A DNA stretch of 7,316 nucleotides, from positions 1 through 7,316 of the forward strand of contig DSBN01000229.1 in NCBI GenBank assembly GCA_011046055.1, given 5' to 3'. A model generated the notes under the pieces. It ran no database searches. It was not told where the DNA came from and worked only from the letters and a program-made list of their open reading frames with translations. This stretch comes from Sediminispirochaeta sp. GTDB lineage: Bacteria; Spirochaetota; Spirochaetia; DSM-16054; Sediminispirochaetaceae. The first letter of the stretch is position 1. Each line of letters begins with the position of its first letter. Positions 1-6,414 of this stretch are shown here, piece after piece. A program made the position numbers and the translations under genes.

Positions 1-2100
1 ATCGTCCGGCCCGAGGGCTCTTCGCCGTTGACCGGAGACTACCCCTACTACCTCGCCTACGCGGAGATCCAAGAGCGGTCGCGGGAGAGGAGGGGCGAAG
101 AGAGCGGGTGGAGCGCAAAATGGGCCGCCCTGATGAGTAGTTTTGATCTGGCCAGCCGCCGCGGTTTGACGGAGAACTTCGACGGCAGTATCGGCGCCGG
201 TTCGGTGCTCATGCCCTACGGAGGTGAGCATCAGAGCAGCCCCGTCGAGGCGATGTGCGCCAAGATCCCGGTACACGGGCGGCAGACCTCCACCGTCAGC
301 ATCATGTCCGCGGGCTTCGACCCACAAGTATCCTCGTGGAGCCCCTACCACGGGGGCATCTACGCGGTGGTCGAGGCGGTGGCCCGGGCGACCGCCGCTG
401 GTGCCGATCCTGAGCGGACCTACCTCTGTTTGCAGGAGTACTTCCCCCGTGTAGAGGACGAGAAGTCTTGGGGCCTGCCCGCGGCGGCGCTGCTGGGGGC
501 TTTCAGAGCCCAGGACGAGCTGAACATCGCCGCCATCGGGGGAAAAGACAGCATGTCCGGCAGCTTCGAAGAGCTTCGGGTGCCTCCGACTCTCGTGGCG
601 ATCGCCGTTGCGCCGGGGCAGGTGTCGAGCGTTCTGTCGCCGGAGTTGAAGCAGCCCGGTGACTCGGTGATCCTGGTGGAGGTGCCCATGGACGAGAAGG
701 GCTTCATCGACCTGAAGCGGTTTCGAAACATCTCCGAGCAGCTCCACCGCCTCATTGAGGAGGGGCGGATTGTCAGCGCCCGTTCGCTCCGAGTGGGGGG
801 GATCGCTGCAGCTTTGGCGGAGATGGGATTCGGGAACATGATAGGGGTGGATTTGCGAAGCGCCGAGATAGAAGCGTGGGACTCCGGGGAGCACGAACGG
901 CTGTGGAATGACCTGACCCGGCCGCGGTACGGCTCCTTCCTGGTGGAGCTGAAGCCGGAGACACAACTGAAGGATATCGAGTCGGTGCTATATTCCGCCG
1001 AGCTGCGACGGATCGGTCGCTGCACCGCCGAGCCGTCCATAATTCTGACCGACGGCGGGAGAATAAGACTGGATGAACTCCGGCGGTCCTGGGAACGAAG
1101 CTTGGAGGGGGTCTTTCCCACCCAGGTGGCCGGCCTCGACACCGGTGAAGACGAAGACCCCGAATACGGCTCCAAGGGAGCGATTGGCGAGCAGCGCCCG
1201 ATGGTCGAAAAGGCCGGACGAGGCGTGGAGGAAGGGGGGGACGGTCCGCGAGGATGGACGGGTGAACGGGATTCCGCAGGTCCCTTCATCACGAAGGGGC
1301 GTGGGCCGCGGGTCTGCGTCCCCGTTTTTCCCGGGACCAACTGCGAGGAGGAGACCGCCTGGCAGTTCGAACAGGCCGGCGCGGAACCAGAGCTGCCGGT
1401 CTATCGCTGGCTCGAACCTGAACAGGCGGACGAGTCCCTGGAGGAGCTGGCAGCGGTGATCCGACGCTCCCATATTCTGGCCCTGCCTGGAGGCTTCAGC
1501 GCCGCCGACGAACCCGATGGCTCGGCCAAGTACATCGCCGCGGTGCTGAACAGCCCTCGAATCCGGCGGGAGGTGGAAGAGCTGCTGTACCATCGCCGAG
1601 GATTGATTTTGGGAATCTGTAACGGCTTCCAGGCTCTGGTGCGCACCGGACTTCTGCCCTACGGCGAGTTTCGTGACCCGCAGCCCGAGTCTCCCGTTCT
1701 TGCTCGCAACGGTATCGGCCGTCACGTCTCGCGCTACGTACGGACCGTGGTCCGAGAACACGGATCTCCCTGGACCGCGGCGCTACAACCGGGAGAAGTA
1801 TACAGCGTTCCCGTGAGCCATGGAGAGGGTCGGTTTTATGCCCCTGAGTCGGTGCTGCACTCCCTTTTTCAAAACCGTCAGGTGGCCTTCCAGTACTGCG
1901 ACCGGAACGGCGAGCCGACCATGGACTTTCCGGATAATCCCAACGGATCTCTGGCGGCGATCGAGGGTCTGATCAGCCCGGACGGACGGATTCTGGGAAA
2001 AATGGGGCACTCCGAGCGGATCGGACCGGGGATCGCCCTCAATATTTCCGGAAAAAAAGACCAACGGCTCTTCGCCTCGGCGATGGAGTATTTCAAGTGA
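1..2100 (+). CDS. purL: Phosphoribosylformylglycinamidine synthase, long clostridial type (C-terminal part; 5' end outside window)
   Basis: This enzyme converts FGAR, ATP and glutamine to FGAM, the fourth step of purine synthesis, in the cytoplasm. The frame is open from base 1, so the gene is 5'-partial. A TTG at 28 lies inside conserved sequence and is not a start. The 699 visible residues are the second AIRS-like half followed by a glutamine amidotransferase domain. Seen in the sequence (numbering from base 1): FDLASRRG and FDGSIGAG in the AIRS part, GGKDSMSG at 180-187, the amidotransferase beginning near 437 with PVFPGTNCEEET, the nucleophile Cys540 in GICNGFQAL, and His670/Glu672 in MGHSERI completing the triad. 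The fused layout matches the single-chain clostridial-type family (about 1,200-1,300 residues), so separate purS and purQ are not needed. Oddities are a roughly 60-residue hydrophilic linker at 376-436 and GGFSAAD where GGFSxGD is usual. Stop TGA at 2098-2100. Confidence 0.96.
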   Translation: MVRPEGSSPLTGDYPYYLAYAEIQERSRERRGEESGWSAKWAALMSSFDLASRRGLTENFDGSIGAGSVLMPYGGEHQSSPVEAMCAKIPVHGRQTSTVSIMSAGFDPQVSSWSPYHGGIYAVVEAVARATAAGADPERTYLCLQEYFPRVEDEKSWGLPAAALLGAFRAQDELNIAAIGGKDSMSGSFEELRVPPTLVAIAVAPGQVSSVLSPELKQPGDSVILVEVPMDEKGFIDLKRFRNISEQLHRLIEEGRIVSARSLRVGGIAAALAEMGFGNMIGVDLRSAEIEAWDSGEHERLWNDLTRPRYGSFLVELKPETQLKDIESVLYSAELRRIGRCTAEPSIILTDGGRIRLDELRRSWERSLEGVFPTQVAGLDTGEDEDPEYGSKGAIGEQRPMVEKAGRGVEEGGDGPRGWTGERDSAGPFITKGRGPRVCVPVFPGTNCEEETAWQFEQAGAEPELPVYRWLEPEQADESLEELAAVIRRSHILALPGGFSAADEPDGSAKYIAAVLNSPRIRREVEELLYHRRGLILGICNGFQALVRTGLLPYGEFRDPQPESPVLARNGIGRHVSRYVRTVVREHGSPWTAALQPGEVYSVPVSHGEGRFYAPESVLHSLFQNRQVAFQYCDRNGEPTMDFPDNPNGSLAAIEGLISPDGRILGKMGHSERIGPGIALNISGKKDQRLFASAMEYFK

Positions 2101-2109
2101 GCATTACTG

Positions 2110-2126
2110 GGCCGCGGCAGTCGGCC
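2110..2126 (+). other. Small inverted repeat in the purL-purE gap
   Basis: Within the 38-nt gap, GGCCG (2110-2114) and CGGCC (2122-2126) are complementary and could form a 5-bp GC hairpin with a 7-nt loop, ending directly before the purE Shine-Dalgarno site. No U-tract follows, so it is not an intrinsic terminator. In GC-rich DNA such a short stem can arise by chance. A role in tuning purE translation is only a possibility. Confidence 0.25.
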
Positions 2127-2133
2127 GAAGGAG
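2127..2133 (+). promoter_or_regulatory. Shine-Dalgarno site that decides the purE start
   Basis: GAAGGAG lies 5 nt before ATG 2139. This supports ATG 2139 over the in-frame GTG at 2097, which overlaps the purL stop and would add 14 residues (MSITGPRQSAEGVE) before the conserved start of PurE. Confidence 0.8.
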
Positions 2134-2138
2134 TGGAG

Positions 2139-2624
2139 ATGAAGGTAAGCATTGTAATGGGGAGTAAATCGGACTCCCCGGTGATGAAGGGAGCCGCCGA
2201 AGCGTTGGAGCTCTGCGGCGTCGAATGGGAGGCGCGAATCCTCTCGGCTCACCGAGTTCCGGAGGAGCTGAAGGAGTACGTGAGGCGGGCCGAAAGCGAG
2301 GGTACCGCCTGCTTCATCGCCGGAGCGGGTTTGGCGGCGCACCTGCCCGGGGTCATAGCCTCCTTTACGAACCGTCCGGTGATAGGGGTGCCGATACGGG
2401 CGGCCTTTGACGGTCTGGACGCGCTGCTGTCGATCGTCCAGATGCCCAAGGGAGTGCCGGTGGCTACCGTGGGGGTGAACAACAGCTTCAACGCCGGCAC
2501 CCTGGCCGTTCAGATACTGGCGGTGGAACACGCGGAATTACAAAAAAGCCTGCAAAAGCTGCGCACGGAGAAGGCGCGGGCGATTTTAGAGGAACCCAAA
2601 GACAGGGAGGTATTCGATGAATAG
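2139..2624 (+). CDS. purE: N5-carboxyaminoimidazole ribonucleotide mutase (class I PurE)
   Basis: Class I PurE moves the carboxyl group of N5-CAIR to carbon 4, giving CAIR; it normally acts after PurK. The 161-residue product has the usual length for the family. Visible motifs are GSKSD at 8-12, SAHR with His38 (aligning with E. coli Ser16, Asp19 and His45 at a constant offset of 7), [11 protein letters not shown] and the [15 protein letters not shown] core. SAHR together with AAHLPG marks class I. The class II, CO2-using enzyme of Treponema denticola has SAHK and lacks AAHLPG. ATG 2139 is chosen because of its strong ribosome site and because [12 protein letters not shown] matches the usual N-terminus. 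The gene follows purL by 38 nt and overlaps purC by 8 nt. No purK is adjacent. Confidence 0.96.
   Translation: MKVSIVMGSKSDSPVMKGAAEALELCGVEWEARILSAHRVPEELKEYVRRAESEGTACFIAGAGLAAHLPGVIASFTNRPVIGVPIRAAFDGLDALLSIVQMPKGVPVATVGVNNSFNAGTLAVQILAVEHAELQKSLQKLRTEKARAILEEPKDREVFDE
2604..2610 (+). promoter_or_regulatory. Shine-Dalgarno site of purC, inside the purE 3' end
   Basis: AGGGAGG sits 6 nt before ATG 2617. It favours this start over the in-frame ATG at 2632 (which would begin MIYEGKAK), whose nearest purine-rich stretch (GAGGAAG, 2624-2630) is only one base away from the codon. Confidence 0.7.
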
Positions 2625-3342
2625 AGGAAGCATGATATACGAGGGAAAGGCGAAGAAACTCTACGCGGTGGACGACGAGGATCTCGTGCTGATCCATTAC
2701 AAAGACGACGCTACGGCGTTCAACGGCGAGAAAAAGGGCAGCATCCTGGGGAAGGGGGAGATGAACAACTCCATCACCGCCTTGATATTTTCCATGTTGG
2801 AAAAAAAGGGGGTGAAGACCCACTTTGTGGAAAAAATCTCCCCCCGGGAGCAGCTGTGCAAAAAGACGGAGATCATCCCGCTGGAAGTGATCGTCCGGAA
2901 CGTAGTGGCCGGCAGTATGGCCAAACGCTTCGGTCTTGAGGAGGGGCTCGAGCTCAGCGAGCCTGTCTACGAGCTGAGCTACAAGAAGGACGAGCTCGGC
3001 GACCCTCCGATGAACGACTACCACGCGGTGGGGCTGGGGATTGCCAGTTGGGATGACCTGGAGATCATCTACCGTTACGCCCGCCGGGTGAACGAGGTGC
3101 TGCGATCTTTTTTCCTGGAAATGGGCATTAGGTTGATCGACTTCAAGCTCGAGTTCGGTCGTCACCGGGGTGAGATTCTGCTCGCCGATGAGATATCTCC
3201 GGACACCTGCCGGTTTTGGGACGCCGAGACCGGGGAGAAGCTGGATAAAGACCGCTTTCGCCGCGATTTGGGCAACGTGGAGGAGGCCTACCGGCAAATT
3301 TTGGGAAAAATAGAGGCCGCCGCCGTCGGGGGGGAGGAATGA
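2617..3342 (+). CDS. purC: SAICAR synthetase
   Basis: PurC joins aspartate to CAIR using ATP to form SAICAR, the seventh step of the pathway. The 241-residue protein is the normal bacterial length. Seen in the sequence: the N-terminal ATP-site segment [22 protein letters not shown], the first family signature [14 protein letters not shown] at residues 87-100, [10 protein letters not shown], and the second signature LIDFKLEFG at 173-181, followed by [14 protein letters not shown] and [10 protein letters not shown] near the C-terminus. All expected motifs are intact. The start overlaps the purE stop by 8 nt, and the stop shares an ATGA with the purF start, so translation is probably coupled on both sides. 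An alternative start at ATG 2632 would shorten the protein by five residues. Confidence 0.97.
   Translation: MNRGSMIYEGKAKKLYAVDDEDLVLIHYKDDATAFNGEKKGSILGKGEMNNSITALIFSMLEKKGVKTHFVEKISPREQLCKKTEIIPLEVIVRNVVAGSMAKRFGLEEGLELSEPVYELSYKKDELGDPPMNDYHAVGLGIASWDDLEIIYRYARRVNEVLRSFFLEMGIRLIDFKLEFGRHRGEILLADEISPDTCRFWDAETGEKLDKDRFRRDLGNVEEAYRQILGKIEAAAVGGEE
3331..3337 (+). promoter_or_regulatory. Shine-Dalgarno site of purF with very short spacing
   Basis: GGGGAGG ends one base before ATG 3339, much closer than the usual 5-9 nt; a G-run just upstream (from 3328) could pair instead. Since the purC stop overlaps the start codon (ATGA), terminating ribosomes may simply re-initiate here. The start is supported by the propeptide-like N-terminus of the product. 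Confidence 0.5.
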
Positions 3343-4769
3343 CCGATCCCGACAAGCTCCACGAAGAGTGCGGGGTCTTCGGGGCGTGGTTTCCCCCCGG
3401 GGAAGAGAGCGCCTCCCAGGCGGTCTACTACGGCCTGGTGGCCCTCCAACACCGGGGCCAGGAGAGCGCGGGGATCGCTGGAAACCGCGGACCCGAAGCG
3501 GGACAGTTCGCCCTCCACCGGGGGATGGGGCTGGTGACGGAGGTCTTCTCCGACGCAGCCCTCCGGGAAATCCGAGGCAATATCGCCGTCGGGCACACCC
3601 GTTACTCCACCGCCGGCGGCAGCTCGCTGGAAAACGCCCAACCCCTCACCGGTCACACCAAACGGGGCCCTCTGGCGCTGGCGCACAACGGCAACCTGGT
3701 CAACGTGGAGATACTCCAGGAACTGCTGGAGGAGGCGGGCAGCGTCTTTCGGACCGACAGCGACTCCGAGCTGATCCTCAACTTGATCGCCCGTTCAGCG
3801 GTGAAAAAAGGACTCACCGAGGCGGTCTGGGACGCCATGCAGGCGGTGCAGGGGGCATACGCCTTTCTGGTGATGTCCTCGGACAGCCTGGTGGGGGCGC
3901 GGGACCGCAACGGAATCCGCCCGCTGTGCTTGGGCCGACTGGGCGACGCTTATATTCTGGCCTCGGAGTCCTGCGCCATCGACGCCGTGGAGGGGGAGTT
4001 CATCCGGGACATCGAGCCGGGGGAGATCGTGGTCATCGACGAGAAGGGACTCGAGTCGATCCACATCACCGAGAGGACCAAGACCCAGACCTGCTCCTTC
4101 GAACATATCTACTTCGCCCGTCCCGATTCGAGAATCGATGGGATCGATGTGTACCGTATGAGGAAAAAATCAGGCAAGATTCTGGCCCGACAGGCACCGG
4201 CGGAGGTTGATTACGTCGCGGCGGTGCCGGATTCGGGAATCCCCGCAGCCATCGGTTACTCCGAAGAGTCGGGGACCCCCTACGGGGAGGCGATGATCAA
4301 AAACCGGTACGTCGGCCGCTCCTTCATCCAGCCCTCCGACGAGGCGCGGCGGCAAACCCTGCAGGTCAAACTGAACCCCATCAGGGCGACCATCAAGGGG
4401 AAAAAAATCGTCCTGGTGGACGACTCGATAGTCCGGGGACACACCATGAAAAAGATCGTCGACCGCCTGCGCGAGGCGGGAGCCCGGGAAATTCACGTCC
4501 GCATTGCCTCCCCCCCGGTGGCCTATCCCTGCTATTTCGGCATCGACACCCCCTACCGGGAAGAGCTGATCTCCAGCGAACGGGAGGTCGAACTGGTGAG
4601 AGAGCACATCGGTGCTGACAGTCTCGCCTTTTTGACCATTCCAGGACTTACCGAGGCGCTGGACGGTCGGGACGACTTCTGTACCGGATGCTTCAGCGGG
4701 GTGTACCCAATGGCCGCACCCAAGGGGCAGATGAAAGAGACCGCCCGGGGGGCTTCCCGTGGAGTATAG
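3339..4769 (+). CDS. purF: Amidophosphoribosyltransferase, propeptide and Fe-S type
   Basis: PurF makes 5-phosphoribosylamine from PRPP and glutamine, the committed first step and the usual feedback-control point. The 476-residue protein equals the B. subtilis precursor in length. Its N-terminus is [10 protein letters not shown] followed by Cys11 in CGVFG; by analogy with Bacillus, the first ten residues are a propeptide removed to expose the catalytic cysteine. Glutaminase motifs are [28 protein letters not shown] and SDSE. The phosphoribosyltransferase half has [20 protein letters not shown] and the PRPP motif [11 protein letters not shown] near residues 359-369. Cys252 (TCSFEH), Cys398 (YPCYFG) and Cys448/Cys451 (CTGC) match the four Bacillus [4Fe-4S] ligands, so an oxygen-sensitive cluster is inferred. 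One oddity is RGHT where RGTT is usual. It overlaps purC by 4 nt and purM by 11 nt. Confidence 0.97.
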   Translation: MTDPDKLHEECGVFGAWFPPGEESASQAVYYGLVALQHRGQESAGIAGNRGPEAGQFALHRGMGLVTEVFSDAALREIRGNIAVGHTRYSTAGGSSLENAQPLTGHTKRGPLALAHNGNLVNVEILQELLEEAGSVFRTDSDSELILNLIARSAVKKGLTEAVWDAMQAVQGAYAFLVMSSDSLVGARDRNGIRPLCLGRLGDAYILASESCAIDAVEGEFIRDIEPGEIVVIDEKGLESIHITERTKTQTCSFEHIYFARPDSRIDGIDVYRMRKKSGKILARQAPAEVDYVAAVPDSGIPAAIGYSEESGTPYGEAMIKNRYVGRSFIQPSDEARRQTLQVKLNPIRATIKGKKIVLVDDSIVRGHTMKKIVDRLREAGAREIHVRIASPPVAYPCYFGIDTPYREELISSEREVELVREHIGADSLAFLTIPGLTEALDGRDDFCTGCFSGVYPMAAPKGQMKETARGASRGV

Positions 4770-5778
4770 AGACGCCGGCGTCGACCGCGAGGGAGGCTAC
4801 AGGGTGGTAGAGGGGATTCGGCGGGCCGTCGAGTCGACCCACGACGAGAGGGTGCTGAACGGTCTCGGCGGTTTCGGTGCGCTCTACCGGCTGGGAGACT
4901 ACCGCGAGCCGATACTGGTCTCGGGGACCGACGGGGTGGGGACTAAGCTGCAGCTGGCCGCCGCCTACGACTATCTGGAGGGAGTAGGCCAAGACTGCGT
5001 GGCCATGTGCGTCAACGATATTCTCTGTCACGGTGCGGAGCCCCTGTTTTTTCTGGACTACGTAGCCTACGCCGATCTCTCCCCCGCGGAGGTCTCCCGA
5101 ATAGTCATCGGGGTGGCCCAGGGCTGCGAGGAGGCCGGCTGCGCCCTGGTCGGCGGGGAGAGCGCCCAGATGCCCGGAACTTACCAGAGCGGCGACTTCG
5201 ATCTGGCGGGCTTCGCCCTGGGGGTGGTGGAGAAGGGGCGAATGCTCGACGGAAGGGCTGTCCGCGGCGGAGATGTCTTGGTCGGATTCGACTCTTCCGG
5301 GCTCCACAGCAACGGTTTCTCCCTGGTCCGGGCCATGATCGACTCGGGCGAGCTCGATCCGGAACGCGACTTCCAGGGTCAGCCCCTGTGGCGGCGCCTT
5401 CTCGAACCGACCCGGATTTACAGTAAAGCCCTGCGACCGCTTCTCGAGGCCGGTTTGATTCACGGTCTGGCTCACATCACCGGCGGAGGACTCTACGAAA
5501 ATGTGCCCCGTATGTGGGGCGGGGTGGAAAATTCCTCGGAGCTCTGCGCGGTCATCGAGGAGAGACAGCTAGCGGTCCCGCCGATTTTTGCACTAATCCA
5601 ATCGACGGGGGTGGCGAGAGACGAGATGCTGAGAACCTTCAACATGGGGGTCGGAATGGTGGCGGCGGCGGCAGAAGAGGATCTGGAGCCGCTGCTGACC
5701 GAAACCCGGAGGAGGGGGCTGAGCGCCCGTGAGCTTGGTCGAATAGAGCGGGGCCGAGAGACGGTATGTATCGTATAG
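4759..5778 (+). CDS. purM: Phosphoribosylformylglycinamidine cyclo-ligase (AIR synthetase)
   Basis: PurM closes the imidazole ring, converting FGAM to AIR with ATP, so it uses the product of PurL directly. The 339-residue protein has the usual length. Motifs seen: [12 protein letters not shown] at the N-terminus, SGTDGVGTKL around 55-64, CVNDILCHGAEPLFFLDY, GGESAQMPGTY at 132-142, FDSSGLHSNGFSLVR, HITGGGLYENVPR from 239, and FNMGVGMV near the C-terminus. The start is GTG 4759, inside the end of purF (11-nt overlap); no ATG in this frame fits better, and the product begins where the family normally begins. Only a G-run, without GGAG, lies at the right distance (4747-4752), so initiation probably depends on ribosomes finishing purF. 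GGESAQMPGTY departs from the common GGETAEMPGMY. Confidence 0.96.
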   Translation: MEYRDAGVDREGGYRVVEGIRRAVESTHDERVLNGLGGFGALYRLGDYREPILVSGTDGVGTKLQLAAAYDYLEGVGQDCVAMCVNDILCHGAEPLFFLDYVAYADLSPAEVSRIVIGVAQGCEEAGCALVGGESAQMPGTYQSGDFDLAGFALGVVEKGRMLDGRAVRGGDVLVGFDSSGLHSNGFSLVRAMIDSGELDPERDFQGQPLWRRLLEPTRIYSKALRPLLEAGLIHGLAHITGGGLYENVPRMWGGVENSSELCAVIEERQLAVPPIFALIQSTGVARDEMLRTFNMGVGMVAAAAEEDLEPLLTETRRRGLSARELGRIERGRETVCIV

Positions 5779-6398
5779 ATATTTTAATCAGCGGCGGAGG
5801 GAGCCTGATACCTCCGGTATTGGAAGCGGCGGAGGAAGGGCGTCTGCCTGCCCATATTGGACAAGTTGTTGCCGACCGTCCCGCAGCCCCGGGCTTGGAA
5901 AGAGCCCGGAAGCTGGGTTTGGCGACTCGTTGTGTCGACCGGTCCGAGTACCCGCCGGGGGCCGTCCCGAGCCACGGCGACGAGCTGTTGGAGGTCCTGC
6001 GGCGGGGTGTCGACGGGAGCAATGATGGGGGACCGGATCTGGTGGTTCTGGCGGGTTTTCTCTCTATCCTGCAGGGTCAGATTCTCCGGGACTACTGGCG
6101 TCGTATCATCAACACCCACCCGGCCCTTCTGCCGGCGTTCGGAGGGCGAGGGATGTACGGTTCGAAGGTCCATCGGGCGGTGATCGCCTCGGGGGAGAAG
6201 CGCAGCGGCTGCAGTGTGCATTACGTGGACGCCGGGGTGGACAGCGGCGAGATTATTCATCGGGGTGAGGTGGAGCTCTCACCCCGGGAGACGGCCCAGA
6301 GCCTGGAGCGGAAGGTTCGCGCGATAGAGGGACGCATCCTGGTGGAGGCGATTGAAAAGGTGTTCGCCTCATGGCGAGGCTCCGGGTGGGAAAAATAG
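5766..6398 (+). CDS. purN: Phosphoribosylglycinamide formyltransferase (10-formyl-THF dependent)
   Basis: PurN transfers the formyl group from 10-formyltetrahydrofolate to GAR, giving FGAR, the third step. The 210-residue length is normal. The catalytic trio known from E. coli (Asn106, His108, Asp144) is present as Asn116 and His118 in NTHPALLPAFGG and Asp159 in VDAGVDSGEII. GLERARKLG and PDLVVLAGFLSIL also match the family. The loop FGGRGMYG followed by VHRAV resembles the clostridial subgroup rather than E. coli. The phosphate-binding loop near the N-terminus reads SGGGSLIPP at residues 9-17, whereas relatives usually have SGxGSNLQ, so the Asn is replaced by Leu14. The ATG overlaps purM by 13 nt and has only a weak upstream GAGAGA, which suggests coupled translation. 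Stop TAG at 6396-6398. Confidence 0.94.
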   Translation: MYRIDILISGGGSLIPPVLEAAEEGRLPAHIGQVVADRPAAPGLERARKLGLATRCVDRSEYPPGAVPSHGDELLEVLRRGVDGSNDGGPDLVVLAGFLSILQGQILRDYWRRIINTHPALLPAFGGRGMYGSKVHRAVIASGEKRSGCSVHYVDAGVDSGEIIHRGEVELSPRETAQSLERKVRAIEGRILVEAIEKVFASWRGSGWEK

Positions 6399-6400
6399 AC

Positions 6401-6406
6401 GAGGAG
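6401..6406 (+). promoter_or_regulatory. Shine-Dalgarno site of purD
   Basis: GAGGAG lies 8 nt before ATG 6415, in the 16-nt gap after the purN stop. It supports the chosen start, which gives the expected N-terminus MKVMIVGNGGRE. Confidence 0.75.
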
Positions 6407-6414
6407 AGTCGACG

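Noticed and set aside
28..30. TTG as the start of a 690-residue PurL
   Set aside because: The reading frame is open to base 1 and the sequence around it (SPLTGDYPYYLAYAE) is internal to the family, so the gene simply continues left of the window.
1234..1240. Possible frameshift at the seven-G run in purL
   Set aside because: The frame is continuous and matches the family on both sides, so there is no net shift; only the linker composition stays odd.
420..1340. A 306-codon open frame on the minus strand, opposite purL
   Set aside because: It lies entirely opposite conserved PurL sequence, its translation is Ser/Arg/Pro-rich with no recognisable domain, and long antisense frames are expected in GC-rich genes.
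988..1761. A 257-codon minus-strand open frame across the PurL linker and glutaminase
   Set aside because: Same reason: no family resemblance, and the plus strand reads as a clear glutaminase with a complete catalytic triad.
2110..2126. Possible terminator or attenuator between purL and purE
   Set aside because: The stem is only 5 bp and no T-run follows; it is kept only as a weak inverted repeat.
2488..3297. A 269-codon minus-strand open frame opposite purC
   Set aside because: The His/Leu/Val-rich translation is typical of the complement of a GC-rich gene; PurC is unmistakable on the other strand.
4693..5475. A 260-codon minus-strand open frame opposite purM
   Set aside because: No recognisable domain and no ribosome site argument; it mirrors conserved PurM codons.
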